A stretch of DNA of 64,000 nt from Tetmemena sp. SeJ-2015 (GCA_027382625.1 JAJKFJ010022783.1:1-64000); one strand, 5' to 3'; counted from the first letter of the stretch, positions 25,435-37,683 are shown. Numbers and translations are program-made. Notes: generated by a model not told the origin, from the letters alone.

Positions 25435-28173
25435 ATGTCTAACGATATCATAAGAATACCACCCTATCACTACATTCACGTGTAGGATAGGAATGCCAAC
25501 GTTACTAGGCTAGTCCAAGGACCCTAGAACTTCTCTAAGCAAGATCATGAGCTGATCTCCACCGGAAAATCATCAATCTCATTATTCATGTGTATTACTA
25601 TAATCACCAGTTCCATTCGTGTACTTGCAACCATACCACTACTGCCTCATTAAAGATCCAGTGGTCAGAGACCCAGACACCAAGCATCTCGTCATTGATA
25701 AGCACGGCTAGATCAAGATCAATATTGGAGACTCAGAGATCCGTACTCAGCTAGACTACTCTGAGCCTTTCCCTCTCTATCCAGGAGAAACTGTCCAATT
25801 AGTGGAGAAAATTCCAGTCGTCCCAAGAGACTGCGCCATTAAACTCCAAGCTGAAAGAGATTTCATTGATCACACAGCTGAGGAGGGTAAAGGAAAGAAG
25901 AGAGTGGCTGGAGACGAGTGGATTGAGTTCGGACCAAAGCTCTACATCCCAAGAGTAGAGGTGAAAGTGGTGAGAATCCTTAAGCCAGTTACAATCGGCT
26001 CTAACCAAGCACTAAAGGTGCGAGCTCTGAGAGAGACTCTTGATCACCTTGGTAACAAACGCCAAGCAGGAGAAGAGTGGCTTATCAGAGAGAGAGGCTT
26101 TTACATCCCAGCTATTGATGAGGAAAACGCCGGCTTCGTTGAAGGGTACATCATCAACTACACTCAAGCTCTTCTAATAGAGGCAAGACAAACTTTCACG
26201 GACGTCTATGGAAAACTTAGAAAGGCTGGAGATCAGTGGCTAGTCACAAGTGAAATGTCCACTACTCACATTGTCGATGTCCATGAGATTTAGATTATCA
26301 TTAAATGAATACTTATCGTTTTTATGCTTGTAATTTTCAAGGAAACCAAGTTTAGAACTATCTTGAGAGATGATGAGTTCTGCTACGTGCTGAACCCCGT
26401 TGATGATAAGGGTCAGAATCAATTAGGGTAAGAAAATCCTAAAGACAGGTCCTCAATCTTTCTTCGTGCAACCTGGTGAAGAGATAGTAGGCGGTATCTA
26501 AAAGGTGTATCTTTTGGGAGAAGATGAAGCCCTACTTGTGAGGGCTGAAGAGACTCACAAAGATGCTGACGGCCAGAACAGAAACGCTGTAGACAGATGG
26601 ATGATCTTCGGTCCCTGTAGATACGTACCTCCCGTCGAGGTGTTTATCATCCAAGCTAGAAAGAGTATCCCCCTAGATACTAATGAAGGAATCTATGTCA
26701 GGGACAACAGAGAGGGTTCCATTCATTCTAAGTTAAGTATTATGATGCTTTAGGTTAAGTGGTTACATTGGATTAGATCCATAACTGGCAAGACTTATAT
26801 GCTTCAAGAGCATGAGGAAGAGCTCTGGTCCATGCCCCTCGATGATATGGTAGAGCAACTCCTTGGCTACAGCAACACTAACAGAAGAGAGAAGAACAGA
26901 CTAGTTACCTACAGGTGCTCTTTTTAAAAATTAATTATTTGCCCATATAACACTGCCGTTCAAGTCTATGACTACAAGCGCAAGCAATCCAGAGTGATCT
27001 ATGGTCCAGACCTCGTCAAACTAGAGCCTGATGAATAGTTCACGGTGGTTTATCTCTCAGGAGGAAAGCCCAAGAAACCAGGCGTTATTAAGACCCTCTC
27101 AATTGGACTTGGCCCTGACTTCTTCTCAGATATCTTTTAAGTGGAGTCTAGTGACCACGCTCGTCTCTCACTGCAGCTTTCCTATAACTGGCAGTTCCGT
27201 TTCGACCCGGAGAAGCAAGAGTCCCTCATCAAGCTCTTCAACGTTAAGGATTTCGTCGGAGATGCTTGTAGCGCCATCGCTTCCAAAGTCAGAGGACTGG
27301 TTGCAGGTCTCAACTTTGAGCAGTTCCATAAGCTATCCGCTCGCCACATTAGAAAGGCCATCTTCGGACTCGATGCAAACGGAAAGATTTAGGACTTAAA
27401 TAACTAACCTTCACCTGATATCTGCTTATTCATTTTAAGACGAGTTGGAGTTCCTTGAACAACAACTTGATCATAAACAACGTGGATATCCAGAAAGTGG
27501 AACCAGTTGATGAGAAGACCAAGCAGTCTCTGCAAAAGTTAGTTACTCTTGCCATTGAAATCACCACCAAGATGCAAGAGGCTGAGGCTAAGAAGCTTGC
27601 AGACCAAAATGAGTAAGAGGCAAAGGCTCAGCTACAGAAGAGAAAGATTGAGGATGAGGCTCTTGCTGAGAAGGAGAGGAAAGGATCTCTATAATCTACA
27701 AGCAGAGTGCGAGAGTATCAGAACTACCGGACAAGCTAAAGCTGAAGCCAAGGCACTCGCTTTGCAGTTAGAGACTGAGGGTTCAGCTCAAGTGCAAATC
27801 GCTGAGCTTAAATCCAAGGCAAGAAAGATTCTTGAACAGAGCAAGCTCAAGTACGATAAGGAGTTGCATTTAAAAGTCTTTGATGTAATCTTTCTTGCAG
27901 ATCCTAGAATTGGAGAGACTCAGACGCATCAAAGAGCTCGAAATCAGAAAGGCATCAGTGCTTGGAGAAATCGAGGGAAGCAAGTTCAAGTCATATGTGG
28001 ATTGCTTGGGCAGACAGACTCTGGTTGAACTATCTAGAGCTGGTCCAGATCTTTAAGCTGAGATACTTAACAGTCTTGGTTTGAAGGGATACATGATTAT
28101 GGACGCTAATAATCCCATCAATCTATTCTAGTCAGCCAACGGTATAATGAACTCTCTTCCTGTTCATAAGTGA
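25435..28173 (+). CDS. MVP: Major vault protein
   Basis: Subunit of the vault ribonucleoprotein shell in the cytoplasm. Starts at ATG 25435 ([16 protein letters not shown], the usual vault start) and ends at TGA 28173. After removal of six IESs (218 bp) it predicts about 840 residues, close to the family length. Visible in order: repeated vault domains with [30 protein letters not shown] and [14 protein letters not shown]; the shoulder domain with [19 protein letters not shown] and [13 protein letters not shown]; then the cap helix ([14 protein letters not shown]) and a C-terminal region ending SLPVHK. Four apparent +1 frameshifts (about 26427, 26780, 27454, 27678) each vanish if one base of a GG, GGG or CC run is removed, so they look like consensus errors. 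Many Gln are TAA/TAG. Confidence 0.95.
25568..25601. other. IES in MVP, pointer AATCA
   Basis: 34 bp; pointer copies at 25568 and 25602. Removal joins ISTGKS to [13 protein letters not shown] in frame. Confidence 0.85.
26288..26332. other. IES in MVP, pointer ATTT
   Basis: 45 bp with an in-frame TGA; pointer copies at 26288 and 26333. Removal joins VDVHEI to [10 protein letters not shown]. Confidence 0.8.
26715..26752. other. IES in MVP, pointer GGTT
   Basis: 38 bp; pointer copies at 26715 and 26753. Removal joins DNREG to QVVTLD. Confidence 0.75.
26916..26939. other. IES in MVP, pointer TGC
   Basis: 24 bp; pointer copies at 26916 and 26940. Removal gives [15 protein letters not shown], the conserved vault shoulder sequence. 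Confidence 0.8.
27393..27438. other. IES in MVP, pointer GAC
   Basis: 46 bp; pointer copies at 27393 and 27439. Removal joins ANGKIQD to ELEF. Confidence 0.75.
27864..27894. other. IES in MVP, pointer TTGCA
   Basis: 31 bp; pointer copies at 27864 and 27895. Removal joins YDKELQ to [15 protein letters not shown]. Confidence 0.85.
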
Positions 28174-28375
28174 GTGGAATCAGGAATGAGAATTAATCTC
28201 CTTCTAGCAAATGGAATGAGTAAGAGCATTGATTTGTTCATTTTTCTGAGAAAGGAAAGATTTCTTTCATCACCGAAATTTGACAGAACTCTCTTGCTTC
28301 TTACGATACCACCAATTTATATTTCTTTATTCAAATCCTTCACATCATATTTGTCTTATGAATCTTAGAAATACT

Positions 28376-30432
28376 AATCTCACTATCCTTGGACTCTATT
28401 TCTTAATCCATTCCTTCCATTTTCTGTATCAGCAACTTACAGTCTTGCTCAAATTCCTTTCTCATTTTCTTTTCCTTGACGACCCTTTCAACTCTAAGCT
28501 TCTCTTCTCACTTCTTTGATTTCTCAACATCTCTCGTCAACTCCATTATCCTCTCCTCCTTTTCTTTTCTTTCTTTTTCCCATTCAACTTCACCCTACCT
28601 CAGTCCATCAATTGAATTAGAGAGCTCCACATTTTGCTGCTTGAGCTTTTAAAGTTTCTTTTCCTGAGTAGCCATGAGTTAATCAGCCTCTTCTAAGAAT
28701 AATTTATGGTCAGATTCCGTTTTAGCGAGCAAGCCTTCATAGTAATCTCTAAGCTAAGAGACCACCTACTCTTGAAACTGCTTTGCTTGCTCCCCACTCA
28801 TTACAGATGATTAATTTAAAGACTTTTAATAAAAAAATATTGAAAGATGAAGAAGAAGTCTTGGTCTTAGAATTCAATTTGAGCATCTCTAGCTCCTTCT
28901 GAGTGAGATCAAGCTTCTCAAGAACCTGGAAATACTTTATCTGCAGCTATGTTAATTTATCATTGGTCTCATCAAGGTCGCTTTGAAGTTGCACATTCAA
29001 AAGTCTATAGTCAACCTTCTTGTTGATAACTGGTCAAAGAAATTAAAAATACTATAAGCAAATTTCTAAGACTGGAATGTTTTCCACTTTCATAGCCCTC
29101 TAGGCAAACGATTTAAGCTTAAAATTAATCTATTAGGAATAGTTAAACTAAAGGGACATGATAGTCTCCTCTGCGTGCTCATTTGAAGGTCCGATCGTCA
29201 CCACTAGAGCTGTCTTACTGTTACCTCCCAAAGAATCAGAGAGAATCCTGGTCAGCTTAGAATCTCTAAAAGGCACATGCACATTCCCTCCTTTGGTTTT
29301 GTCTCTGCTCTCAGTTAAGGCATGGATACAATTGCCTAGTGCAGCCAAAGAGAAGTTAATCTTCTTCGCTTCATCTAATCTAGAATGAGAGACTAAAGAC
29401 TTCTTTACCCGTTCACTTCCAGCCAGATCAACTAGGTAAAGCATACTTGAAGTCATCTGCTCAGCTTTTCCAGAGCCTAATTGGTCGTCGAAGTGCTCTA
29501 GGTCAAATTCTCTTCTCTTTTCAATTTTAACCATGAAGACAGCATGACTCCTGCTTGAGGTTGCATTCAGCTTCGTAAATTAAGATAACCTTGAATATAT
29601 TTAGCACTTATAAATGAAGTTGCTCGATTCTTTTCTCCCCTAGCAAAGACCTACATGCCTTTTCTAGTTGAGGAGATTGGAACCCAGTTTAAGCCTGAAA
29701 TAAACACTCCTTGCATCGGATCCTCTCTTATTCTAATGTCGCCACTGCTTTCAGGTTCAAGCAAATCCTGAATCTAAACCAAATAATTATAAAGACGATT
29801 AATTCTTACCATTTCCATGTATATTTGTATGAAGGCAACTGAGATTTCAAATGTGTACTTGTTCTTTGTGTTTTCGGACTTCAACTCATTGGATTGCTGA
29901 AAAATATATTCTAACGCTCTTGGGATGATTCCTCTCTACTCATTTTCTAGAGGCATGTATTGGCCCACCATAGTGTGAGTTTTGCCAGTACCAGTCTGTC
30001 CATAGGTAAAAATAGTCCCATTGAATCCATCCATCACACTCTAATAAAATGTAAATGAGAAGGGCCGTTTCTTACGTTAATTACAGGAGTTGCTACTTGC
30101 TAAAAAACTTGTTACTGTGAGATGTATGGATCCATCAAAGAATCAAGTTAAAAAGTTTTCCTCTCTCCCCCAGAGTCTTTTCTGATTTATATGCATCTTC
30201 GCTATGGATCGAATACTTCTACTGAGCTTTACTTTTCTTCAGAAGTTGGAGGTCGAAGTCTATATTCTCATAATTATTGTTAAACTATTACTTACCTGAG
30301 GTGTACAATTACCTTCTCGTGTTTTGCTTAGGATTTTTAATTGGCAATGCTCCCTGTTTAAGTTCTTAAAGAAGTGGCAGTAGAGGTCGACCCACTAAAG
30401 CTCATGTTTGAAGTGCTCAAAGCCTTCTTCAT
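28376..30432 (-). CDS. Kinesin-like protein, 5' part of scrambled gene (motor domain)
   Basis: Microtubule motor. ATG at 30432, short Ser/Thr/Gln-rich N-terminus, then the motor: [31 protein letters not shown] (P-loop), NATSSRSH (switch I), [11 protein letters not shown] (switch II), [15 protein letters not shown] and [20 protein letters not shown], followed by coiled coil. Three GT-AG introns occur at 30260-30295 (36 nt), 30041-30075 (35 nt) and 29774-29809 (36 nt), and three IESs are resolved. One more interruption lies near 28,800-28,870, and a one-base shift near 28508 creates a false TGA. The segment ends at pointer TAGTGAGATT (28376-28385). The same 10 bases begin the coiled-coil tail at 33199, so the downstream half of the gene lies upstream. 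Kinesin subfamily not assigned. Confidence 0.9.
29029..29070. other. IES in kinesin, pointer ACTGG
   Basis: 42 bp; pointer copies at 29029 and 29071. Removal joins VENIPV to [11 protein letters not shown]. Confidence 0.8.
29106..29144. other. IES in kinesin, pointer AAAC
   Basis: 39 bp; pointer copies at 29106 and 29145. Removal gives [18 protein letters not shown], the end of the motor and the neck. Confidence 0.8.
29576..29610. other. IES in kinesin motor, pointer TAAAT
   Basis: 35 bp; pointer copies at 29576 and 29611. Removal gives [16 protein letters not shown], restoring switch I. Confidence 0.85.
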
Positions 30433-30509
30433 TTTGAAATTTATTAACCCTTTAGAATTTAAAAAATAAACACTAAGCAAAATTGGCTGTTTTAAATGAT
30501 TCTAATCAA

Positions 30510-33199
30510 TCAGTATTTATACGAAGTTTACGCATTTTTAGCTTCAATCGCAAATTTATCAAACATTTAGTTTTGGCCTGTTTAGATTCTCTAAGTCTAA
30601 GGTGTGAAAGACTTGTCTCTTTTTTCATTATCAATATTGCTCTAACTAAAATGATAACTGTCAGAGCAAGTATAAGATTATCCCCCATAGCTCTCACTAT
30701 CAGCCTCTTCTACTTTATCTAACTCTGGAAACTTGGCCATCCTTTCAATTTGTTTATCATTGTAATTCAAAGCAGTCTTTCCTCCAAAATATCCTAATCT
30801 TTCTGGCTGATTCCCTCTGACCTTACCTCCTTCAGTGTTCTTAAGTTATCCTTAAATTTTATCACTTCCAGTTTGAGAATTTTAGCCTTTAGCAAATGGC
30901 ACTTTGAAATTTTTGACAAGCAGTGGTATGGTGCTACCATCCGATTTATTTTCTTATTTAAATTCTTTCAAAAGCCTTTTCATTACTTCATTTACCTCTC
31001 GAAGAGACTCTCTTATCATGAATCTGCCAATCTGGATTTGATTAGCATGAAGTTAGTCAGCTGCTTCCCTTCTGCTTATAGCTTTTGCAGTATAAACTTC
31101 TTAGTTACCTATCTATTGTCTTTTATGTATCTTTTCTCTCTTTAGGCCCTCCACACCCTTTGAATCACTCTTACAGCTTGATCAAGTTTCTAGCTGAATT
31201 TTTCTTTCTACTGCGTGCTCTTCTTATACTATTCAAAAGCCTTTAAGCGTTTGTAGTAACCTCTTCTTGAGAAATAATTCTATAATGAGCTCTAAACAGA
31301 AAATAAATGCTAATGAGCTTGGATTGAGCCTTCTTATCTTTTTAACTTTGCACTTTGAAGTTCTAAATGACAAAAAGTAGCATTTGAACTAAAGATATCA
31401 AAGACTATTGGTACTCTTGAACTTTAGAGAAATGCTAAGTCAGAAGATTTTAAAGGGTGGGTAGAGTTGGAATGCCTCCTCTTCCATTTGGAATTTAAAA
31501 TAGAGGCTAAGATTATTCTATCTTCTCTTTTATCAAATGCTCTATCTAAAGCAGCTACACTTCGCTTAAGCTTGAGCTCACCTCAATTAAGCCTCTTTGC
31601 CTTTGATGATCAGGAGTATAGAACCGATTAGAGCTTATATTTTCTTAATCCTTTGAGGATTTTAAAGGCGGAAGCAGCCCCTTAGATCTTCCACTTGAAG
31701 TAGTTTTCAAATTTTTTGGAGTTGAGAAAAATTACTAGGTATCTACTGGCTTGATTAGTTGATTCTTTAGCACATATTTATCCAAGTAAGTCATCGTAGT
31801 ATCTGCTTGGCATAATTATGAAGTTTGGAGGAGCATAGTTTGTCCAAGGAGAGTTTAGTCCTTAAATCCACTTAATTCCAACGGATTGAATAAATTCTGT
31901 GAGATGCTCTAACAATCAGATTCTATTTCAATCACAAGAAGAATGTGCTCTAAAGTTTACTTAACTTCATTCTCTATGTCTTATTTGCCTCTTGTCTTAA
32001 CTTTTGACTTTTAATCTAAGTTCGAAATCACTTGGGTGGAAAAATTAATGCTCGCCTCTCTCTTTTACTTAAGCTACAGTTCTAGTATTCTCAATCTCTC
32101 TTAGAGTTTCTTAAACTCGATCTATGAGATAGTGTAATCCATAATATAAGAGCTGAGACTAGTGACGACATCATCATATTGAAGTTTTAGTGCTTGTAAC
32201 TAACTTATGAAGTCGCTTGAATTTGATCTCTCTTCTATAAACTAAACATTTTATTTGAAAAATGTTTTCAATCTTAAGAATGAAGAGTTTAAAATAAGTT
32301 AGTACAAGAAATTTTACTTGCTGCTTTAAAGTATTAGTCTAAGCTTCATAGTTAGTCAAGGCCTTTAGTAATTAATCTTAATCTTCTGTTATATCTTTTA
32401 TTTGATTTTCATATTAGGATGATTGCTTAATGAGGTTATCTTTTTCTTCTTAGAATTGTAAACTTCTTAATTGAAACTGCTCTTTGAGTTCCCTTATTTG
32501 ATTTCTATAAACTCGGCTTTAGTCTTGCTGTTGATTTATAGTCGCTATCATATCTTCAGTCTCGGATTAATAATTTTTGAGAAGTTGCTTTTATTCCTAT
32601 TGATCAGATTCAACTTTATTCTTCTCTTCTGTTAATGTTTGGAGCTTGCTCACCAAAGTAGCTTATTATTGTTATAAGGAAACGATTTACTGGTCTTTAT
32701 TTTGGATTGAGCAAAGTACAAAAATTAATAATTTATTTTGTAAAGTAACTCTTCAATTTATTATTCCAAGTGTATTTCCTTCTCTTGACTATGCTCTAAT
32801 TGTCTCTTTATTTCTTCTCTCTGAAACTCTAAATCTTAAGCTCTTTGACTTTGCTTGAGAAGGCTTTCATTCTCTGTATTTATATGATTTTGCATGTCAT
32901 TTAATTTATGTTGTAGTTCACTTATCTTAGTTTAATTGAGCAAGATCTTCTCTTCTTTAGACTTGATTATCTCAGCTTGCTGCTTGAGTTTGCTATCCAG
33001 ATCAGCTAAGAGTTAATTTTACTCTTGCTTGCTCTCATTTTAAGCTAATTCCATATTACTCAAAAGCTCTTCCTTTTCCTTTTGCAGTAAAGCAATTGCT
33101 TGGTTTCTCTGTAGCTCAAACGACTTAAAGCATTCATCTCTTATAGTTTGCATGTCAGCTGATTACTGCAGCTATCTCTTCAAATCCTCAATCTCACTA
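30510..33199 (-). CDS. Kinesin-like protein, 3' part of scrambled gene (coiled-coil tail)
   Basis: Begins at the second copy of pointer TAGTGAGATT (33190-33199) in the frame that continues the motor half (join KDSEIEDLKRQLQQ). Long heptad-like, Gln/Glu/Lys-rich coiled coil: QKEKEELLSNMELAQNES, KLKQQAEIIKSKEEKI, QDLEFQREEIKRQLEHSQ. Frame changes near 32,640-32,720 and 32,240-32,330 mark further unresolved IESs. It ends with a non-coiled C-terminus (FGGKTALNYNDKQIERMAKF, then GQNQMFDKFAIEAKNAQ) and TGA at 30510. That stop is only 77 bp from the ATG of the motor half. No start codon lies near 33.2 kb, which supports its being a tail rather than a separate gene. Confidence 0.75.
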
Positions 33200-33396
33200 A
33201 ACACATATCAATTAACTCACGAAACTATATTAAATACGTCGGAATAGCATTAAATGACGTGTATAAAAGTCAAATGTAAATCTTGGTCCTTATTTCAGTT
33301 GAATCTATTAAATTCCAACCTAATTTCGAACCAAAGTAAGATCATCAATATAAGTAAAAGGCTAGTAGAATTATTTACAACTAACTAAATTATAAA

Positions 33397-35439
33397 ATGG
33401 GCCAGTGCGTCTCAAATACCAATAAACCTAAACATACCAAGGAAGGTCAAACTAAAGGCCAAGACAAGTTCAAACCTGAAAAGAAAAAAATTGAGCAATA
33501 GGTTGATAGCTAAGGAAACGTTCTATCCTAAGGGTATCAGCAACTTGGAGAAGAGCAAGTCACAGAGAAAAATTAGACGACTTAAATGCGTAAAGTCCAG
33601 AGCACGAATCCTTATAATGATGATCAATCTCCTGCTGCGTCACCTTTCAGAAAAGCTGAAGAGTAAGATAAATTATTCAAATAATTGCTTGTGCCTTAGG
33701 AGAGAAGGTAAAAGTGTCAGTGATTTCAATTAGAACAAAGGCAATCTATCATCTAGAGGTCAAATGTCAAGGCAATCTCAGTATTAGGGACTCGTGCCTA
33801 AAGGTTTCTTGAACAGCTATTCAACTTTAATTCGAATGATATGTTTTATGTTCCAATATCAGGTTTATTGTAAGCTAAATTAAAATTTAAGTAGATCGAA
33901 TTGACTTTCTTCAATAGTAAAGACGAGCTCAGAGCTAGAAGGAAAAAAATCTCTGCACCAAAGGCTAATCAATCAGAGAAAGAATCTTCCCCTTTTGCCA
34001 GAAATGTAAAAGGCAGTGCTAATAGATGCTTGCATAAACGGGGATTTAAAGACAGTGAAAGATCTTGTAGATAAGTATCAATTTGATGCCAAATAAGTAG
34101 CTGGAAAGATGGATCAGGTTCAAGTTGGATATTTTTTATTATAGTAAATATAAAATGGAAACCGAACCATATAGTCCGAGAGTTTAAACTTGATTCACTT
34201 AACAGTTTATTACAATCAATTTGAAATCTTGCGCTATCTCTGTGAAAACATTCCAGAACTAGATCTGGTCTAAGCTGGCAAGATTCCTTCTAGCTCAGGA
34301 CTTGCAAACCAATCAGAGATTTCTCTTTCAGCTTCCATGGATGAAGATTTCAGAAATAATTAAGCACAGAGGGGTAATGATTACATTCGCTAAAGGAATG
34401 AAAGTAAAATCCTCATCAGAGAGTTGCAGGAGCCCTCTAGGGAGAATCATGCTGAGCTCTACGGCAAGTACTTGTAATCTGACAGAGAAGAAATTATTGA
34501 AGTCTACTCAAGTTTTGTTTTCATACTTTAATCACAAACTTAAAGTAGAATTTAAGAGACCAGTCAAGTAAAGAATAAGAAACTTGACTTTGATATTCTC
34601 AATGATAGACTTCTTCCACCTGAGAAACTAGTTAATATAAAAAATTAGAACAGTGTGCGAAGTCTGATACTCTTCTGGGCTATTGACAGACTAGACTATT
34701 CTTTGCTATCCTACTTGTGGACTTTTGATCATTTTGGAGAGACAAACTGGGGCATGAAGAACCTGGAGTTCATGCTGATTCTTGCCAATGATTTGAGAGA
34801 TCCTTAGATCTTTGATATCTTGCTTGAACCTAAACCTATTGCAAAGGCTTTAAAGAGCTTGAGTTTTGTAGAAACTATGGATTTCCTTGAGGATCATGTA
34901 GTGAAGAGTGGCTTTGTGAGTGAGGAGTAGAAGTTGCGGCTGATGTACTCACAAGAGATGTCTTCTTACTCTTTCATAGGAGCTTTCATTCACTACTCAA
35001 TAGTGGCTGAGGAACTAGAGTATAATAACAAATAGAATGAGCAATAGAAAATCAGAGACAACCAAGCTTCTTCTCTATTATAGTATGTGTTATATTTAAG
35101 ATTTCTCCACCTTCTCGTGCATAGAAAGGACCAGAGCACTTGAGTTCCACAGAATGGGATAGACAAGTGGATGAATGCGAAGAAGACATAGAGATAGAGG
35201 AATTGCTAGATCTCTATCACAAGCTTTCTGAGGAAGACATATAGCGCATTATTTACTTTCATTATTTAAATACTTTAATGATAATTTTTTTATAGATTGT
35301 GTCCAGTTAAGAGATCATGGATAAGATTAGAGAGCTTGGAGAAAATTTTAAGGATTATGGGCGGGCTGTTGCCAAGGAATATAAGGCAGTCATCAATCAA
35401 ATAATTGCCTTCATATAAGGCTATTCTGAGAGTAAATGA
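33397..35439 (+). CDS. Hypothetical protein with putative N-myristoylation start
   Basis: ATG 33397 gives MGQCVSNTNKPKH, with Gly2 and a nearby Ser/Cys as in N-myristoylated or palmitoylated proteins. A Gln-rich region follows. Around 33,720-34,000 the frame changes repeatedly and IESs are likely. From ~34,010 a long frame is open: VLIDACINGDLKTVKDLVDK and NLIHLTVYYNQFEILRYLCE resemble degenerate ankyrin repeats. Later come YSLLSYLWTFDHFG, NWGMKNLEFMLILANDL and DIEIEELLDLYHKLSEED. A one-base shift near 35128 and an IES at 35248 precede the end (IRELGENFKDYGRAVAKEYK, TGA 35437-35439). Membrane-anchored scaffold is one guess; function is unknown. Confidence 0.6.
35248..35295. other. IES, pointer ATT
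   Basis: 48 bp AT-rich insert; pointer copies at 35248 and 35296. Removal joins SEEDIQRI to VSSQEIMDKIREL in frame. The pointer is short, so moderate confidence. Confidence 0.6.
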
Positions 35440-35729
35440 AGAATTTTGACTGATACATCTAAGTATAAAAAAATCAAGCAAATAAAAAAGTTGTAATATT
35501 ACAAATTTTCAAGACTTACAGTGTTCAAAGTATCCACTCCTATAAATGAAATGGAAGGAATAGAGAAGCATTAATTTAAATAGAGATATAATTATCACAA
35601 CCGCACTGTGAGATGCTTCAATGCGATAGTAATGACGTATTGTCTGCATTTATTTATATTGAACGTGATACCCTCATTGCTATTTCTCATCCTTGGAGCT
35701 TTATTTCTAAGTCTGCACTTGTCTCAACT

Positions 35730-36607
35730 TCAGTGCTTTGGTTGTTGGCTTTTCCGTTCCTACCTGCTCCTCTGGCTATTAAAGGCCTCTCCTTCTTATT
35801 TATTTACATCTTCAGCTAGAGTGTTTGCTGCGTTTTTAGCATCTTCTTCATCCTTGGTATTTCTGTCTCTGAGTTCCTCAAGGTACTCTCTAACAGTCTC
35901 CTTCAGTGGGTAAGGTCTGTCCCCCGAGTATTCTCACTAAGTCGGGCAAAGTTATGGATTCCTTACTCAGCAACTCCTCAGCAAGCCTATATTAGAAAAT
36001 TGAGTGAAGATAAAGTAAAGTTACTGATGAATGAGCTCTCGCTTTGACTCTAGCAAGTTGCTTTGTCTTGTCATAGCATTCCATCACGATTTTGCGCATT
36101 TCATCATCTATGACTTCGTTGGTTCCCTCTGAGTAAGGCTTCATCTGCTGCTCTTGTGAGTGGTAGCCAACTAGGCCGATCTTATCATTCATTCCGTAGA
36201 CAGTGACCATACCACCTACCATCTGAGTTACTTTCTTGATGTCGTCTGAGGCGCCTGTGGTGATCTTGTTGAAGAATATCTCCTCAGCTATGCGTCCACC
36301 CAAGCTGGTGCAGACCATATCGTAAATGGCTTCCTTGGAGTACAAAGAAATTTCCTCAGGTAGATACTGAGCAAATCCTAATGATCCCTTTGAGCGAGGA
36401 ATGAAATATCATTATAGCATGAAGTATATGAATGATGGTAACCTTGAGAAGTGGGTTAGCGTGCTCGAGGAACCAGCCAGCAACTGCATGACCAGCTTCG
36501 TGGTAGGCGATAACCTTCTGCTCGCTCTTACTCATAACAGTCTTCTTCTCCAGACCTCCAATAACTCTCTCGATAGCCTTGTTCAAACTCCTTAATACCA
36601 ACTGAGT
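35730..36607 (-). CDS. m-AAA/FtsH metalloprotease, 3' half of scrambled gene
   Basis: Carries the peptidase domain of a mitochondrial m-AAA protease (FtsH/AFG3L2/Yta12 family). Begins at pointer AATACCAACTGAGT (plus-strand reading, 36594-36607), then [12 protein letters not shown], the zinc-binding [67 protein letters not shown] and [14 protein letters not shown], ending with a charged tail at TGA 35730. One IES (pointer GAATGA) is resolved; an unresolved insert lies near 35,985-36,025. Extra bases in the GG near 36575 and the C5 run at 35921-35925 shift frame by +1. The AAA domain is absent here and lies inverted at 37.9-39.9 kb. Confidence 0.92.
36399..36429. other. IES in FtsH 3' half, pointer GAATGA
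   Basis: 31 bp; pointer copies at 36399 and 36430. Removal restores [17 protein letters not shown], a conserved FtsH stretch. Confidence 0.85.
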
Positions 36608-36675
36608 AAGTTTAGATTAAATGAATTAGGAAAAATTGAAAATGTTAGAAGTTTAAAATTAATTACTAGCTGCGT

Positions 36676-37683
36676 TCAATTATTTTTAGATTTGGTTCTC
36701 CCTCTTTGGCCTTATCGACAAATCCAGATTTAGAGAACATCACTGATGAACCTAGTGAGGAACTTCCTGTGGAAGTCACTCCTAACTGTATCGTTGACAA
36801 ATGCCTTCTTAAGCTTGGGCTCTGTTCTAGCCTAATTCTTGAAAATAGTTTCCTCATACCACTTCTTTCTTGAGGGAATAGGCACTTGCCATCTCCTCCT
36901 TTTCCTCCTAGTTTAGTAAAGGGTTACCTCTCAGCACCTCTTCCAACTGTCTCTTCTTCAACTCCTCCACCTTCTACATTTCCTTCTTTTCCTCTGTTCC
37001 TCCTCCCTCTCTCGCTTTATCTTTTGCATACTTCTCTCATCAATTCCAACTTATCCTCATCATCATCTGAATCATCATCATCAGAGTCTACCATCAGAGT
37101 CTGAGTTCTGAATCGCTATCTCTGTTATTCTTGGACTTTTATTTCTTCTCCTCTCCATCACTATCTCCCTCGCTGTTCATCCTCTGAGGAGGAGCTTTCA
37201 TTAAATTAGCATCAGCATCCTGAGGAAAAGGAGTTTGCAATTTGGGCCTCACACCAGCCGAAGCTCCACTCTCGTTGAGTCTGAGTCGCTTGACCGCTAT
37301 TGGTTCTTTGAAAGCCTTGCCATCTCTCTTCAACTCCTTCTTCCTCCTCCTTCTCTTCCTTGCTCTTAAGTAAATTCTGAGAAACGGTGGAAGGCTTTAA
37401 GTTAAAAAGGAGAAGAAGTATTATTAGCTTTGATAGCACTTTTGGGAAGTGAGCCTCCTTGCTTTTGAAGCTAGATCATCTACTCCTGGAAAAGCAGCTG
37501 CTGTCTGAAATCAATCTCCTTCTACTCTTGGACATTACCCTGTCCATCATGACGAGTCTTCAGTTTAAGATGAGCGGGCATGTCCTTAGCTGAGTACTGG
37601 CGGGAAGGCTTAACTAAAATGTTGCCTCCCTGTTCTGAACCACCTTTAGCTGAGTTCCAAGTAGGTCTGTGAGCTGTAGTCAT
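36676..37683 (-). CDS. CWC15: Spliceosome factor CWC15
   Basis: CWC15 (AD002) is a component of the Prp19-associated spliceosome complex in the nucleus. Start ATG 37683 gives MTTAHRPTWNSAKGGSEQGG and SRQYSAKDMPAHLKLK, the diagnostic N-terminus. A low-complexity acidic middle (runs of Asp/Ser near 37,050-37,100) follows, then the C-terminal signature: RGNPLLNQ, YEETIFKNQARTEPKLKK, AFVNDTVRSDFHRKFL. TGA at 36676-36678 follows a short extra tail. Frame breaks occur in the middle (a near-duplicate CATCAGAGTCT spaced 13 bp, near 37,080) and near 36,865 (one extra base in an AAA run). The gene lies wholly between the two halves of the scrambled FtsH gene. Confidence 0.85.

Noticed and set aside
25435..28173. 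MVP, FtsH and kinesin could be pseudogenes because of many in-frame TAA/TAG.
   Set aside because: The TAA/TAG codons fall where Gln is expected or tolerated in conserved proteins, while TGA appears only at natural ends or within IESs, which fits the ciliate code.
28506..28508. TGA as the true end of kinesin.
   Set aside because: The neighbouring frame continues the same coiled coil ([20 protein letters not shown]) to the pointer; a one-base shift explains the stop better.
35608..35913. Plus-strand Leu/Phe/Ser-rich frame of about 100 codons.
   Set aside because: It is the antisense shadow of the FtsH C-terminal tail.
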